Assembly (NCBI RefSeq): GCF_018688095.1
Contig: NZ_CP061311.1
Span: forward strand, 1,644,120-1,708,119
Length of the DNA: 64,000 bases
Source of the DNA: Polynucleobacter sp. AP-Titi-500A-B4
GTDB lineage: Bacteria > Pseudomonadota > Gammaproteobacteria > Burkholderiales > Burkholderiaceae
Direction of reading: 5' to 3'
Part shown: piece after piece, positions 43,473-52,338 of the stretch
Layout of the letters: each line of letters begins with the position of its first letter
Position numbering within the stretch: the stretch's first letter is position 1
Translations under genes and position numbers: made by a program
The notes under the pieces: model-generated
Told to the model about the DNA's origin: nothing
What the model saw: only the letters and a program-made list of their open reading frames with translations
Database searches by the model: none

Positions 43473-44546
43473 ATGATTGTTTTAGGAATAGAAACTTCTT
43501 GTGACGAAACTGGGGTGGCTTTATACAACACAGCCCCCTGGGAAGAGGGAAAACCTGCATTCCAGGGTATTCTGGGCCAGGGTTTGCACTCTCAGATCGC
43601 CATGCACCGAGATTATGGAGGGGTCGTTCCCGAACTAGCCTCCAGAGACCATATTCGTCGTGTTTTACCCCTTTTAGACCAATCTTTGGCCCAATCTGGC
43701 CTCAAATTGACCGATATTGATGCGATTGCCTTCACCCAGGGTCCAGGTTTGGCTGGAGCACTCTTAGTTGGCAGTGCTTTTGCTAAATCCCTGGCCCAGG
43801 GCCTCAATTTGCCCTCCATTGGAGTGCATCACCTTGAAGGACACCTGCTTTCTCCGCTTTTAGGGCAAACCGCGCCCCAATTTCCATTTATTGCTCTGCT
43901 GGTTTCTGGCGGCCACACCCAACTCATGAAAGTCTCGGGTATTGGCCAATATGAACTTTTAGGCGAGACCTTGGACGATGCAGCTGGTGAAGCCTTTGAT
44001 AAGACCGCCAAATTATTGGGGCTCGATTACCCTGGTGGCGCTGCCATTTCTAAATTAGCAAATCAGGGTCGCGTAGGCATATTTGATTTACCAAAACCGA
44101 TGCTGCACTCAGGCGACTTGGATTTTTCATTCTCAGGATTAAAAACGGCTGTTCTCAATCAAGTGAAAAAGTTTGAAGAGAAAAATATCACTGACCCTAG
44201 TGAAGTAGCACAATTTCATGCAGACCTTGCAAGAAGTTTTGTGGATGCGATCGTCGCTGTCTTAGTCAGCAAGTCTGAGAAAGCGCTCAAGCAAACTGGC
44301 TGCAAACATTTGGTGCTCGCAGGTGGCGTCGGAGCAAACTTGCAATTGCGCAATGCTTTAAATGACAAAGCAAAACGCAATAGCTTTGAAGTCCATTACC
44401 CACCACTTGAATTGTGTACTGATAACGGGGTGATGATTGCTTTTGCTGGGGCACTACGAATGTTAGCCAAAAATAATGGCTCCACAACTTCTGGAGCCTT
44501 TGATGTCAAACCCCGTTGGGATCTACAAAGCAATAATCTGCTGTAG
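43473..44546 (+). CDS. tsaD: tRNA threonylcarbamoyladenosine synthesis protein TsaD
   Basis: Transfers the threonylcarbamoyl group to A37 of ANN-decoding tRNAs. It is 357 residues with an ASKHA fold: LGIETSCDETGVAL at the N-terminus, metal-binding HHLEGHLLSP, FIALLVSGGHTQL, and LVLAGGVGANLQLR. Its substrates include tRNA-Ile2, whose A37 follows the intron splice site in this window. Divergent from rpsU. Confidence 0.97.
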   Translation: MIVLGIETSCDETGVALYNTAPWEEGKPAFQGILGQGLHSQIAMHRDYGGVVPELASRDHIRRVLPLLDQSLAQSGLKLTDIDAIAFTQGPGLAGALLVGSAFAKSLAQGLNLPSIGVHHLEGHLLSPLLGQTAPQFPFIALLVSGGHTQLMKVSGIGQYELLGETLDDAAGEAFDKTAKLLGLDYPGGAAISKLANQGRVGIFDLPKPMLHSGDLDFSFSGLKTAVLNQVKKFEEKNITDPSEVAQFHADLARSFVDAIVAVLVSKSEKALKQTGCKHLVLAGGVGANLQLRNALNDKAKRNSFEVHYPPLELCTDNGVMIAFAGALRMLAKNNGSTTSGAFDVKPRWDLQSNNLL

Positions 44547-44576
44547 TTTGCTGCTGTAGTTTGCTAACTTCGCCGC

Positions 44577-45404
44577 CTATTTCTGATGGCTAATACGGGC
44601 AAAGGCGCTATGGTTGTGAATAGATTCAAAGTTCTCAGCCTCAACCACAAAAGACTGGATACGCTGATCTGCCTTGAGGTTGCCGGCAACATCGCGCACC
44701 AAATCCTCTACAAATTTAGGGTTGCTATACGAATGCTCAGTGACCCACTTTTCATCAGGGCGCTTGAGCAAACCCCAGAGCTCACTAGAAGCTTCACTCT
44801 CAGCAGCAACAACCAAATCTTCCACAGTCATCTGGGTTTTGGAATCTAGTGTCACTGTCATCGTGACATGTGAGCGCTGATTGTGTGCGCCAAACTCAGA
44901 AATCTCTTTTGAGCAAGGGCATAAACTCATCACCGGCACTTGAGCACGCAAACCCAACTGAACATCAGTACTGCCCGTTGCGTTCTGTTTAGCGGTAGCC
45001 ATCCATGTCACTTCGTAATCCATGAGGCTTTCCACACCAGAAACAGGCGCTGCTTTTTTCACGAAATGGGTATAAGTAAATTGCACGTGCCCATCTTTAG
45101 CATCCAACAAAGGCAACATCTCTTTTACAAGCGCTACAACAGAAGTGCTATCTACTGCCTCATCTTGCTTTTGCAGTAAAGCCATAAAACGGGACATGTG
45201 CGTACCTTTGACATGCGCAGGCAATGCCACGTCCATCTCAAAAGTACCTACAGAGGGAAAGTTACCAGTCGCACTACGAATGGTTAATGGATGACGCACA
45301 CCACGAATACCCACTTGCTCAATCGGCAAGGCGCGCTCATCCAAAGTGGATTGCACGTCAGGCATTGCGCTAGCTTTCAGAAAAGCGGGGTTCATGTCAT
45401 TCAT
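44577..45404 (-). CDS. folE2: GTP cyclohydrolase FolE2 (type IB)
   Basis: Converts GTP to dihydroneopterin triphosphate, the first step of folate synthesis, in the metal-flexible class used when zinc is scarce. It is 275 residues with the catalytic Cys in MSLCPCSKEISEFGAHNQRS and family motifs GTHMSRFM and DYEVTWMA. I chose the ATG at 45404; a TTG at 45422 would add six residues. Last gene of the xseB-ispA-dxs-folE2 run. Confidence 0.94.
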   Translation of the reverse strand: MNDMNPAFLKASAMPDVQSTLDERALPIEQVGIRGVRHPLTIRSATGNFPSVGTFEMDVALPAHVKGTHMSRFMALLQKQDEAVDSTSVVALVKEMLPLLDAKDGHVQFTYTHFVKKAAPVSGVESLMDYEVTWMATAKQNATGSTDVQLGLRAQVPVMSLCPCSKEISEFGAHNQRSHVTMTVTLDSKTQMTVEDLVVAAESEASSELWGLLKRPDEKWVTEHSYSNPKFVEDLVRDVAGNLKADQRIQSFVVEAENFESIHNHSAFARISHQK

Positions 45405-45429
45405 AGCTCTATTTTCAAGCAAAACGGGC

Positions 45430-47328
45430 TTATTTGCCTGAAATTACCGAATTTGCCATTAATACTGCAGGGAAACGCTTCTTAATGGAGTTTGTAATGC
45501 CTTCTACATCCAAGCCACACTTGGTCATCAGCAGTTGATAGTCGCCATGTTCGATAAATTCGTCAGGAAGACCTAGCTGCAATAGGGGCTTGTTTATTCC
45601 AAGTGAAGAGAGCGCCTCTAAGCAGGCACCACCAGCACCACCAGCAATTGAGCCATCCTCAATCGTTACCAAATAATCGTGACTCTCAGCCAATGATTTG
45701 ATGAGATCGATGTCGAGCGGTTTAACAAAACGCATATTGGCGACCGTTGCATCAATACTTTCCGCCTCTAATGCGGCATACAGCAAAGTACCAAACGCCA
45801 GGATCGCAACACGCTGGCCAGCAGGCGCATTTGATTTACGACGAATCTCGCCTTTACCCAAAGGCAAGGTACGTAATTCAGCAGAGGGAATAGCGCCAAC
45901 ACCAGATCCACGTGGATAGCGCACTGCACTTGGATGCGACTGATGGAATGCAGTTGTCAATAAATCACGGCACTCTGCCTCATCTGCAGGCGTCATCACC
46001 AACATATTTGGAATGCAACGTAAGAACGGAATGTCATAGGCACCGGCATGGGTGGCGCCATCGGCACCCACCAAGCCTGCACGATCGAGTGCAAATAACA
46101 CTGGCAAGTCTTGTAGAGCAACATCATGAATAAGTTGATCGTAAGCGCGTTGCAAGAAGGTGGAATAGATCGCCACCACTGGCTTCATTCCTTCGCACGC
46201 CATGCCTGCAGCAAAAGTGACTGCGTGCTGTTCAGCAATACCCACATCGTAGTAGCGCTTAGGGAATTGTTTTTCAAACTCAACCAAGCCAGAGCCTTCA
46301 CGCATGGCGGGCGTGATGCCAATCAATAAAGGGTCTGCATGTGCCATATCGCACAACCACTCACCAAACACCTGGGTAAAGGTTTTCTTACTAGCGGCTA
46401 CTTTTTTGACACCTTCTTGCGGATTAAATTTACTAGGTCCGTGATACAAAACGGGATCAGCCTCAGCCAACTCGTAGCCTTGACCTTTTTTAGTCACGAC
46501 ATGTAAGAACTGTGGGCCGCGCCCTTCAAGCGCCAAACGTTTTACGTTCTGCAACATCGGAATCAAAGCATCTAAGTCGTGGCCATCTATAGGGCCAAAG
46601 TAGTTAAACCCAAATTCTTGGAAGATGGTTGATGGTGAGACCATACCCTTGGCATGATCCTCTAGGCGTTTAGCAAACTCACGCAACGGTGGCGCAATCG
46701 ACAGAACACTATCAATACCTTTTTTAGTTGCAGAGTAAATATTGCCGCTGAGCAATCTCGCTAGATGGCGATTGAGTGCGCCCACCGCTGGAGAGATCGA
46801 CATATCGTTGTCATTGAGAATCACCACGAGGGGCAGGTCGTCATATACGCCAGCGTTATTCATCGCCTCAAAGGCCATGCCGCCGGTCATTGCACTGTCA
46901 CCAATCACTGCAACCGCTACCTGACGTTCGCCCTTGGTTTGAAATGCGCGTGCCATACCCATCGCTGCAGAAATGCTGGTCGATGAATGGCCCGTACCAA
47001 ACGCATCGAATTCGCTTTCAGTGCGATGTGGAAACCCTGATAAGCCCTTGAACTGACGTAGAGTACTCATGCGCTCCCGGCGACCAGTCAAAATTTTGTG
47101 CGGGTAGCTTTGATGGCCCACATCCCACACGATGCGATCACGCGGGGTATCAAATACGTAATGCAAGGCAATCGATAACTCTACTGTGCCCAAGTTGGAA
47201 GACAAATGTCCACCCGTCTTCGAAACAGAATCCAAAACAAACTGGCGTAACTCATCTGCAAGAGCAGGTAGCTCTTCGCGAGAAAGTTTTTTCAGATCAT
47301 CAGGGGAGTTAATAGAATATAAAGTCAT
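45430..47328 (-). CDS. dxs: 1-deoxy-D-xylulose-5-phosphate synthase
   Basis: Thiamine-diphosphate enzyme condensing pyruvate and glyceraldehyde 3-phosphate, the first step of the MEP isoprenoid pathway. It is 632 residues, normal length. TPP site GDSAMTGGMAFEAMNNAG and NDNDMSISPAVG, the VTKKGQGYELAE segment and the transketolase C-terminal region (FALDRAGLVGADGATHAGAYD) are intact. It lies 15 bases after ispA. Confidence 0.97.
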   Translation of the reverse strand: MTLYSINSPDDLKKLSREELPALADELRQFVLDSVSKTGGHLSSNLGTVELSIALHYVFDTPRDRIVWDVGHQSYPHKILTGRRERMSTLRQFKGLSGFPHRTESEFDAFGTGHSSTSISAAMGMARAFQTKGERQVAVAVIGDSAMTGGMAFEAMNNAGVYDDLPLVVILNDNDMSISPAVGALNRHLARLLSGNIYSATKKGIDSVLSIAPPLREFAKRLEDHAKGMVSPSTIFQEFGFNYFGPIDGHDLDALIPMLQNVKRLALEGRGPQFLHVVTKKGQGYELAEADPVLYHGPSKFNPQEGVKKVAASKKTFTQVFGEWLCDMAHADPLLIGITPAMREGSGLVEFEKQFPKRYYDVGIAEQHAVTFAAGMACEGMKPVVAIYSTFLQRAYDQLIHDVALQDLPVLFALDRAGLVGADGATHAGAYDIPFLRCIPNMLVMTPADEAECRDLLTTAFHQSHPSAVRYPRGSGVGAIPSAELRTLPLGKGEIRRKSNAPAGQRVAILAFGTLLYAALEAESIDATVANMRFVKPLDIDLIKSLAESHDYLVTIEDGSIAGGAGGACLEALSSLGINKPLLQLGLPDEFIEHGDYQLLMTKCGLDVEGITNSIKKRFPAVLMANSVISGK

Positions 47329-47343
47329 TGCATCTAATTTGTG

Positions 47344-48237
47344 TCATTTGCCTCTATTGACAACCAAGAGGGCTAAATCTTTTAAGGCTTGAGCTTTTTC
47401 CCCAAAACCATCTAAGCTTGTAATAGCGGTTTCTTGCAACTCTTTTGCTTGTTGCTGTGCATAGTCTAAACCCATCAAGGTGACATAGGTTGGCTTGTCA
47501 TTGGCGGCATCTTTGCCGGCAGTTTTTCCGAGAGTTTGGCTATCTGCCGTGGCATCTAGGACGTCATCCACGATCTGAAAAGCCAAGCCCAGAGCCGTTG
47601 AATATTTTTGTAATTGTGCTAATTGATCGGCATCGAGATTGGCAGCAATACCGCCAAGTTCTACTGCGCAAGAAAGTAAGGCACCCGTCTTCATGGCGTG
47701 CATTTGTTGCAGACCTACCAAATCCAATTTTTTACCGACGCTCTCCAAGTCAATCGCCTGGCCACCAGCCATACCTCGAGACCCTGAGGCTGAGGCTAAG
47801 ACTGCAATCATGCGTAATCGAATGTTGGCGTCACAGCGCGCATTCGCGAGAACTTCAAAAGCGCGGGTTTGTAATGCATCACCAACCAATAATGCAGTCG
47901 CCTCATCAAACGCTTTATGTACAGTTGGTCTACCACGACGTAAATCATCATCATCCATACATGGCAAGTCATCATGCACCAATGAATACGCATGAATGCA
48001 TTCAATAGCCACTGCAGCTGCATCTAAGGCATCACTATTTTCTTTGTGATCTCCTAATTGACCAGCGGCATAAACCAATAGTGGACGAATCCGTTTGCCG
48101 CCACCTTGTGCTGCATAACGCATAGCTTCATGCAAACGATTGGGTATCGTTTGCGCAGAATCAAGCAAACGATCTAGCGCGGATTCGGTACGTTCCGAGT
48201 GCGCAGTAATCCAGTCTTGAAATTGAAAAACAGGCAT
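47344..48237 (-). CDS. ispA: Farnesyl diphosphate synthase/geranyltranstransferase
   Basis: Polyprenyl synthase making farnesyl diphosphate for quinones and undecaprenol. It is 297 residues from the ATG at 48237, which lies 4 bases after the xseB stop; a longer frame to 48318 only overlaps xseB. Aspartate-rich motifs DDLPCMDDDDLRRGRPTVH and FQIVDDVLDATAD are present, with the two-residue insert in the first motif typical of bacterial short-chain enzymes. Confidence 0.95.
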   Translation of the reverse strand: MPVFQFQDWITAHSERTESALDRLLDSAQTIPNRLHEAMRYAAQGGGKRIRPLLVYAAGQLGDHKENSDALDAAAVAIECIHAYSLVHDDLPCMDDDDLRRGRPTVHKAFDEATALLVGDALQTRAFEVLANARCDANIRLRMIAVLASASGSRGMAGGQAIDLESVGKKLDLVGLQQMHAMKTGALLSCAVELGGIAANLDADQLAQLQKYSTALGLAFQIVDDVLDATADSQTLGKTAGKDAANDKPTYVTLMGLDYAQQQAKELQETAITSLDGFGEKAQALKDLALLVVNRGK

Positions 48238-48241
48238 TAAA

Positions 48242-48475
48242 TTAAGCCTCGAATACGCGCACTTGCTGCTCAACTTGCGCAAGAACGCCTTGGCAATGTT
48301 TGAGTAAGGCTGCGCCACGTTGATAAGCCAACAAAGTCTCTTCTAAAGAAAATTTGCCAGACTCCATGTCAGAAATCAGCTTTTCGAGCTCTTTGACAGC
48401 TTGCTCATAGCGAAGATCTGGGTCGATCTGGACCTCAAGGCCTGGTTTTTGACTCTCTGACTTCTTGGCTGGCAT
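48242..48475 (-). CDS. xseB: Exodeoxyribonuclease VII small subunit
   Basis: A 77-residue helical subunit of exonuclease VII with the conserved RYEQAVKELEKLISDMESGKFSLEETL...YQRGAALLKHC pattern. The large subunit gene is not in this window. It heads the isoprenoid/folate run, a common gammaproteobacterial and betaproteobacterial order. Confidence 0.94.
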   Translation of the reverse strand: MPAKKSESQKPGLEVQIDPDLRYEQAVKELEKLISDMESGKFSLEETLLAYQRGAALLKHCQGVLAQVEQQVRVFEA

Positions 48476-48544
48476 AAGCTGGTTTCCTTCGTAATTCCCA
48501 CACGGATAGCCCTACATATTAAAGCGAGAAGCCCCTCAGATGGG

Positions 48545-48550
48545 TATAAT
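48545..48550 (+). promoter_or_regulatory. Possible -10 box ahead of the Rieske gene
   Basis: TATAAT in the divergent gap between xseB and the Rieske oxygenase gene; the upstream TTAAAG (48519) is a poor and too-distant -35, so support is weak. Confidence 0.35.
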
Positions 48551-48637
48551 CCACCCCTTCCTTTCCAATATCGATCCGTCGATGGTTGGATTGGTTATTC
48601 CGCTTAGCTTCGGCTGACGTTTTCGGGGGTGGGGAGA

Positions 48638-49744
48638 ATGACTAATCTGGCTACCGCGCAGAAGCTTGCGCCGTCCAATCTACAACTGCCGGTTTCGGCA
48701 TATTTTGACGCTGATTTGTATCAGCGGGAAATTGAACTGCTTTTTAAGCAGGGTCCTGGCTATGTTGGCCACGAACTCATGGTGCCTGAAATTGGCTCCT
48801 ATCAAACTTTAAGCGCAGAAAATGAAGGTCGCATCCTGGTTCGTAATCACGAGGGTGTTGAACTACTTTCTAACGTCTGCCGTCATCGCCAAGCACTCAT
48901 GCTCAATGGCAAAGGCAAAGCAGAAAATATTGTTTGCCCCTTACATCGCTGGACCTATGACTTGGGTGGCAATTTGTTAGGGGCGCCACACTTTGAAGAT
49001 AAGCCCTGCTTAAATCTTGGTAAATCACCATTGCAAAATTGGCAAGGCCTCTTATTTGAAGGTGCGCGTGATGTCCGCGCAGATCTTGCGAAATTGGGTG
49101 TTGCTGATGACCTCAAATTTGATGGTTATCTACTTGATCATGTGGAAGTACATGAATGCAACTACAACTGGAAAACCTTCATCGAGGTCTATCTTGAGGA
49201 TTACCACGTTGCTCCGTTTCATCCTGGCTTAGGCAAATTTGTTTCTTGTGAAGACTTGCATTGGGAATTTGGTGATTGGCATAGCGTACAAACAGTCGGC
49301 ATTCACAAAGATCTCAAGAATCCAGGATCGCCCACTTATCGCCATTGGCATGAGGCAGTATTGCGCCAATTTGACGGTAAAGCCCCTCGCCATGGGGCGA
49401 TTTGGCTTACCTATTACCCCAATGTGATGGTGGAGTGGTATCCAGGCGTTCTCTGTGTGTCTACTCTATATCCCATGGGCGTAAACAAGACTCGTAACAT
49501 CGTGGAGTTTTACTACCCTGAAGAAATCGCCCTATTCGAGCGCGAGTTCGTAGAAGCGGAGCGTGCTGCTTATATGGAAACCTGCATTGAGGATGATGAA
49601 ATCGCTGAACGCATGGATCAAGGAAGAGCAGCACTGCTTGCCCGCGGCGTCAATGAAGTGGGCCCTTATCAGAGCCCAATGGAAGATGGCATGCAACATT
49701 TTCATGAATGGTACCGTCGCGCAATGAATTTTCAGGGCGCATAA
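48638..49744 (+). CDS. Rieske non-haem iron oxygenase, alpha-subunit-like
   Basis: A 368-residue ring-hydroxylating-type oxygenase. Rieske cluster ligands are in CRHRQ and CPLHRW (about residues 83-107). The mononuclear iron site is in NWKTFIEVYLEDYHVAPFHP (two His about residue 190-196). I chose ATG 48638, just after GGGGAGA. No ferredoxin reductase gene lies nearby and the substrate is unknown; the group includes aromatic, choline-type and sterol oxygenases. Conserved near polA-type housekeeping genes rather than in a catabolic operon. Confidence 0.88.
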   Translation: MTNLATAQKLAPSNLQLPVSAYFDADLYQREIELLFKQGPGYVGHELMVPEIGSYQTLSAENEGRILVRNHEGVELLSNVCRHRQALMLNGKGKAENIVCPLHRWTYDLGGNLLGAPHFEDKPCLNLGKSPLQNWQGLLFEGARDVRADLAKLGVADDLKFDGYLLDHVEVHECNYNWKTFIEVYLEDYHVAPFHPGLGKFVSCEDLHWEFGDWHSVQTVGIHKDLKNPGSPTYRHWHEAVLRQFDGKAPRHGAIWLTYYPNVMVEWYPGVLCVSTLYPMGVNKTRNIVEFYYPEEIALFEREFVEAERAAYMETCIEDDEIAERMDQGRAALLARGVNEVGPYQSPMEDGMQHFHEWYRRAMNFQGA

Positions 49745-49794
49745 TCTAGACGCTAGCTTTAAATATCTCTTGTCACTAAACCATAGGAAGCATC

Positions 49795-50625
49795 ATGACT
49801 CCTCTAATTACCGCAAACCAGTTAGAAGAAATCATTAATAGTGGAGAGGATGTATTGCTCTGCGATTGCCGCTTTGATTTAGTGGATCCACTAGCTGGTA
49901 AAAAAGCTTACGAAGAAAGCCATATTCCTGGGGCCATTTATGTTGACCTTGACCACGATATGTCAGGCAGCAAAACAGGTAAAAATGGCAGACACCCTTT
50001 GCCAACCCCAGAAGCTTGGGCACAAACCAAAACCCGTTTAGGTATTACTCCAAATACCCTAGTGGTTGCTTATGACAAGCAAGGTTCAGTCTATGCAAGC
50101 CGCTTATGGTGGATGCTCAAGGCCACCGGTCATGCCAATGTCCAAGTTTTAGATGGCGGCCTAGATGCTTGGAATGGGCCTATGGGCACCGTACCGCGCA
50201 AGCCAATACCTGCATCACAAGCGATTGAGCCGAGAGAGTATGTTGGCCTAGTATCGGTAGAAGAGGTGGTAGGCAACCTAGAAAGTAAAAAACACACTGT
50301 CATGGATGCACGCGCCAATGATCGCTTTCATGGTCAAAATGAAACCCTAGATCCAATTGCAGGGCATATTCCTGGCGCAATCAATCATTTCTTTAAAGAA
50401 AATCTATCTGCGACTGCCTTTAAACCTGCAGAGCAACTCTTTAAAGATTTTGTTGAATTACTAGGTCCGATCAAACCATCTGATGTGATTCATCAATGTG
50501 GCTCTGGCGTTACCGCTTGCCATAATCTACTCGCAATGGAATTGGCAGGGCTGAAAGGTTCACGCCTGTATGCGGGTAGCTGGAGTGAGTGGTGTGCTGA
50601 TTCCAGCAGGCCAATCGAACTCTAA
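49795..50625 (+). CDS. Rhodanese-type sulfurtransferase
   Basis: A 276-residue protein with two rhodanese domains. The N-terminal domain has CDCRFDLVDPLAGKKAYEESHIPGA; the catalytic loop of the second is CGSGVTACHN, where C-G-S-G-V-T is the form typical of 3-mercaptopyruvate sulfurtransferases. It moves sulfane sulfur to thiol acceptors or cyanide. It is 50 bases after the Rieske gene, perhaps in one transcript. Confidence 0.92.
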   Translation: MTPLITANQLEEIINSGEDVLLCDCRFDLVDPLAGKKAYEESHIPGAIYVDLDHDMSGSKTGKNGRHPLPTPEAWAQTKTRLGITPNTLVVAYDKQGSVYASRLWWMLKATGHANVQVLDGGLDAWNGPMGTVPRKPIPASQAIEPREYVGLVSVEEVVGNLESKKHTVMDARANDRFHGQNETLDPIAGHIPGAINHFFKENLSATAFKPAEQLFKDFVELLGPIKPSDVIHQCGSGVTACHNLLAMELAGLKGSRLYAGSWSEWCADSSRPIEL

Positions 50626-50638
50626 TCACTGCTTGAAA

Positions 50639-51412
50639 TTAGTGCAGCAAAGATAGCAGGATCACAAACCCTACGCCGCAGGCGATCAAGACTGTTTGAC
50701 GCAATGACTCTGCCCAGTGTGGGCGACGATGCATTTGCGGTATGAGATCACTCACCGCAATGTAAATAAAACTGCTGGAAGCAATCACCAGCAAATAGGG
50801 CATAGCGGCATGCGCGTGCTCCAAGAAGAAATACGCTAATACCCCACCAACCACAGCAGATAAGCCGCAAATGAAGTTATAAAACAAGGCACGAGCGCGG
50901 GAGAATCCAGCATTGAGCAAAACAATGAAGTCACCAATCTCTTGCGGAATCTCGTGGGCAATGATGGCAATTGCTGTGAAGATGCCCACTTGATAGTCAG
51001 CCATAAAAGCCGCAGCAATCAAAATACCATCGACAAAATTATGAATACCATCGCCTACCAAAATCATCCATCCGCTACGCCCTGCATTTTCCGCATCATG
51101 CCCATGATGATGGTGATGACCATCTCCTTCGTGATGATGGTCGTGACGCAATAGCGCAATTTTTTCCAATAGGAAAAAGCCTAATAGTCCAGCCAACAAA
51201 GTCGCAAATAACAACTGGGGATTCGTACCTTCCATATTGAAGGCCTCAGGCAATGAGTGCAACAAAGCAGTCGCCAGCAGAATACCTACTGACAAACTGA
51301 CCATGTTGTTCACCATCTTAGAGAGCATTGCCAGGGAACAACTAGCAGCCACTAATACGCTAGCTGTTCCTGCTAATGCCGTAACCAAGAGGATACTTTG
51401 GAGAACCGTCAT
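50639..51412 (-). CDS. ZIP-family metal transporter
   Basis: A 257-residue inner-membrane protein with eight hydrophobic helices. A His-rich cytoplasmic loop (HDHHHEGDGHHHHHGH, about residues 89-105) and the helix IV/V metal motifs HNFVDG and HEIPQE are clear. It should import zinc or another divalent metal. It lies 6 bases after the dienelactone hydrolase gene on the same strand. Confidence 0.93.
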   Translation of the reverse strand: MTVLQSILLVTALAGTASVLVAASCSLAMLSKMVNNMVSLSVGILLATALLHSLPEAFNMEGTNPQLLFATLLAGLLGFFLLEKIALLRHDHHHEGDGHHHHHGHDAENAGRSGWMILVGDGIHNFVDGILIAAAFMADYQVGIFTAIAIIAHEIPQEIGDFIVLLNAGFSRARALFYNFICGLSAVVGGVLAYFFLEHAHAAMPYLLVIASSSFIYIAVSDLIPQMHRRPHWAESLRQTVLIACGVGFVILLSLLH

Positions 51413-51418
51413 GAAGGG

Positions 51419-52315
51419 TTACGCTACGCCCATTTTCTTAAACCATGCGATGCACTTCTCCCAACCATCTTTAGCAGGGCCTTCACGATACGTTGCACGA
51501 TAGTCGGCATGAAAAGCATGGGGTGCATCTGGGTAGACCTCAATGAGAGAGGCTTTAGCTGCAGGATTTTTTGGGGCCGCTTGCGCAAGCGCTGCACGCA
51601 TTTGCTCAACGCTCTCCAAGGAAATGCCAGTATCAGCACCACCATACAAGCCGAGTACTGGGGCTTTTAAATCTGCCGCTAGATCTACCGGATGACGTGG
51701 GCTATTTTCGGTTTTCTCGCCAATCACCCTTCCATACCAAGCAACGCCAGCCTTAACTTGTGGCAAGGTTGCAGATAACCAAGTAATACGACCACCCCAA
51801 CAGAAGCCAGTCACGCCAACGCGCTTCAAGTCGCCACCATTCTTACCAGCCCACACCAAGGCACCCTGCAAATCATTTAAGACTTGTGCATCTGGTGTTT
51901 TAGCAACGATGTTTGACTGTATTTCTGCAATGGTGCCGTAAGTATTAGGGTCGCCTGCGCGAGTAAAAAACTCTGGGGCAATAGCAAGATATCCAAGCTT
52001 GGCAAAACGGCGAGTGACATCAGCAATGTATTCATGCACGCCAAAAATTTCACTCACGACGATGATGATCGGCAAATTGCCTTTAGCATTTTCTGGACGA
52101 GAAATATAAGCGGGCAACTGGTAACTGCCAATCGGAATCATCTGCTCGCCAACTTTTAGCCCCTTAAAATCTGTTTCAATAGCAGCTGCCATTACAGGCT
52201 CAGAGGCGGCCACAAAGCCAACACCCATTGCAGAGACAGCGGTGCGCAATGCAGTAGCACCAGCTACTGAGGTCTTCATAAAGTTTCTTCTGCTGTTCTG
52301 TGTCTTATCGTTCAT
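51419..52315 (-). CDS. Dienelactone hydrolase family protein, Tat-exported
   Basis: A 298-residue alpha/beta hydrolase of the dienelactone hydrolase family. The Cys nucleophile is in GFCWGGR, Asp in LYGGADTG region and His in DAPHAFHADY, completing the triad. The N-terminus has a twin-arginine signal (SRRNFMKTSVAGATAL). Most dienelactone hydrolases are cytoplasmic, so an exported form is less usual but is known as YghX-like proteins. Substrate unknown. Confidence 0.9.
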   Translation of the reverse strand: MNDKTQNSRRNFMKTSVAGATALRTAVSAMGVGFVAASEPVMAAAIETDFKGLKVGEQMIPIGSYQLPAYISRPENAKGNLPIIIVVSEIFGVHEYIADVTRRFAKLGYLAIAPEFFTRAGDPNTYGTIAEIQSNIVAKTPDAQVLNDLQGALVWAGKNGGDLKRVGVTGFCWGGRITWLSATLPQVKAGVAWYGRVIGEKTENSPRHPVDLAADLKAPVLGLYGGADTGISLESVEQMRAALAQAAPKNPAAKASLIEVYPDAPHAFHADYRATYREGPAKDGWEKCIAWFKKMGVA

Positions 52316-52338
52316 CGTTTTAGTCTCCTAGCAACTTT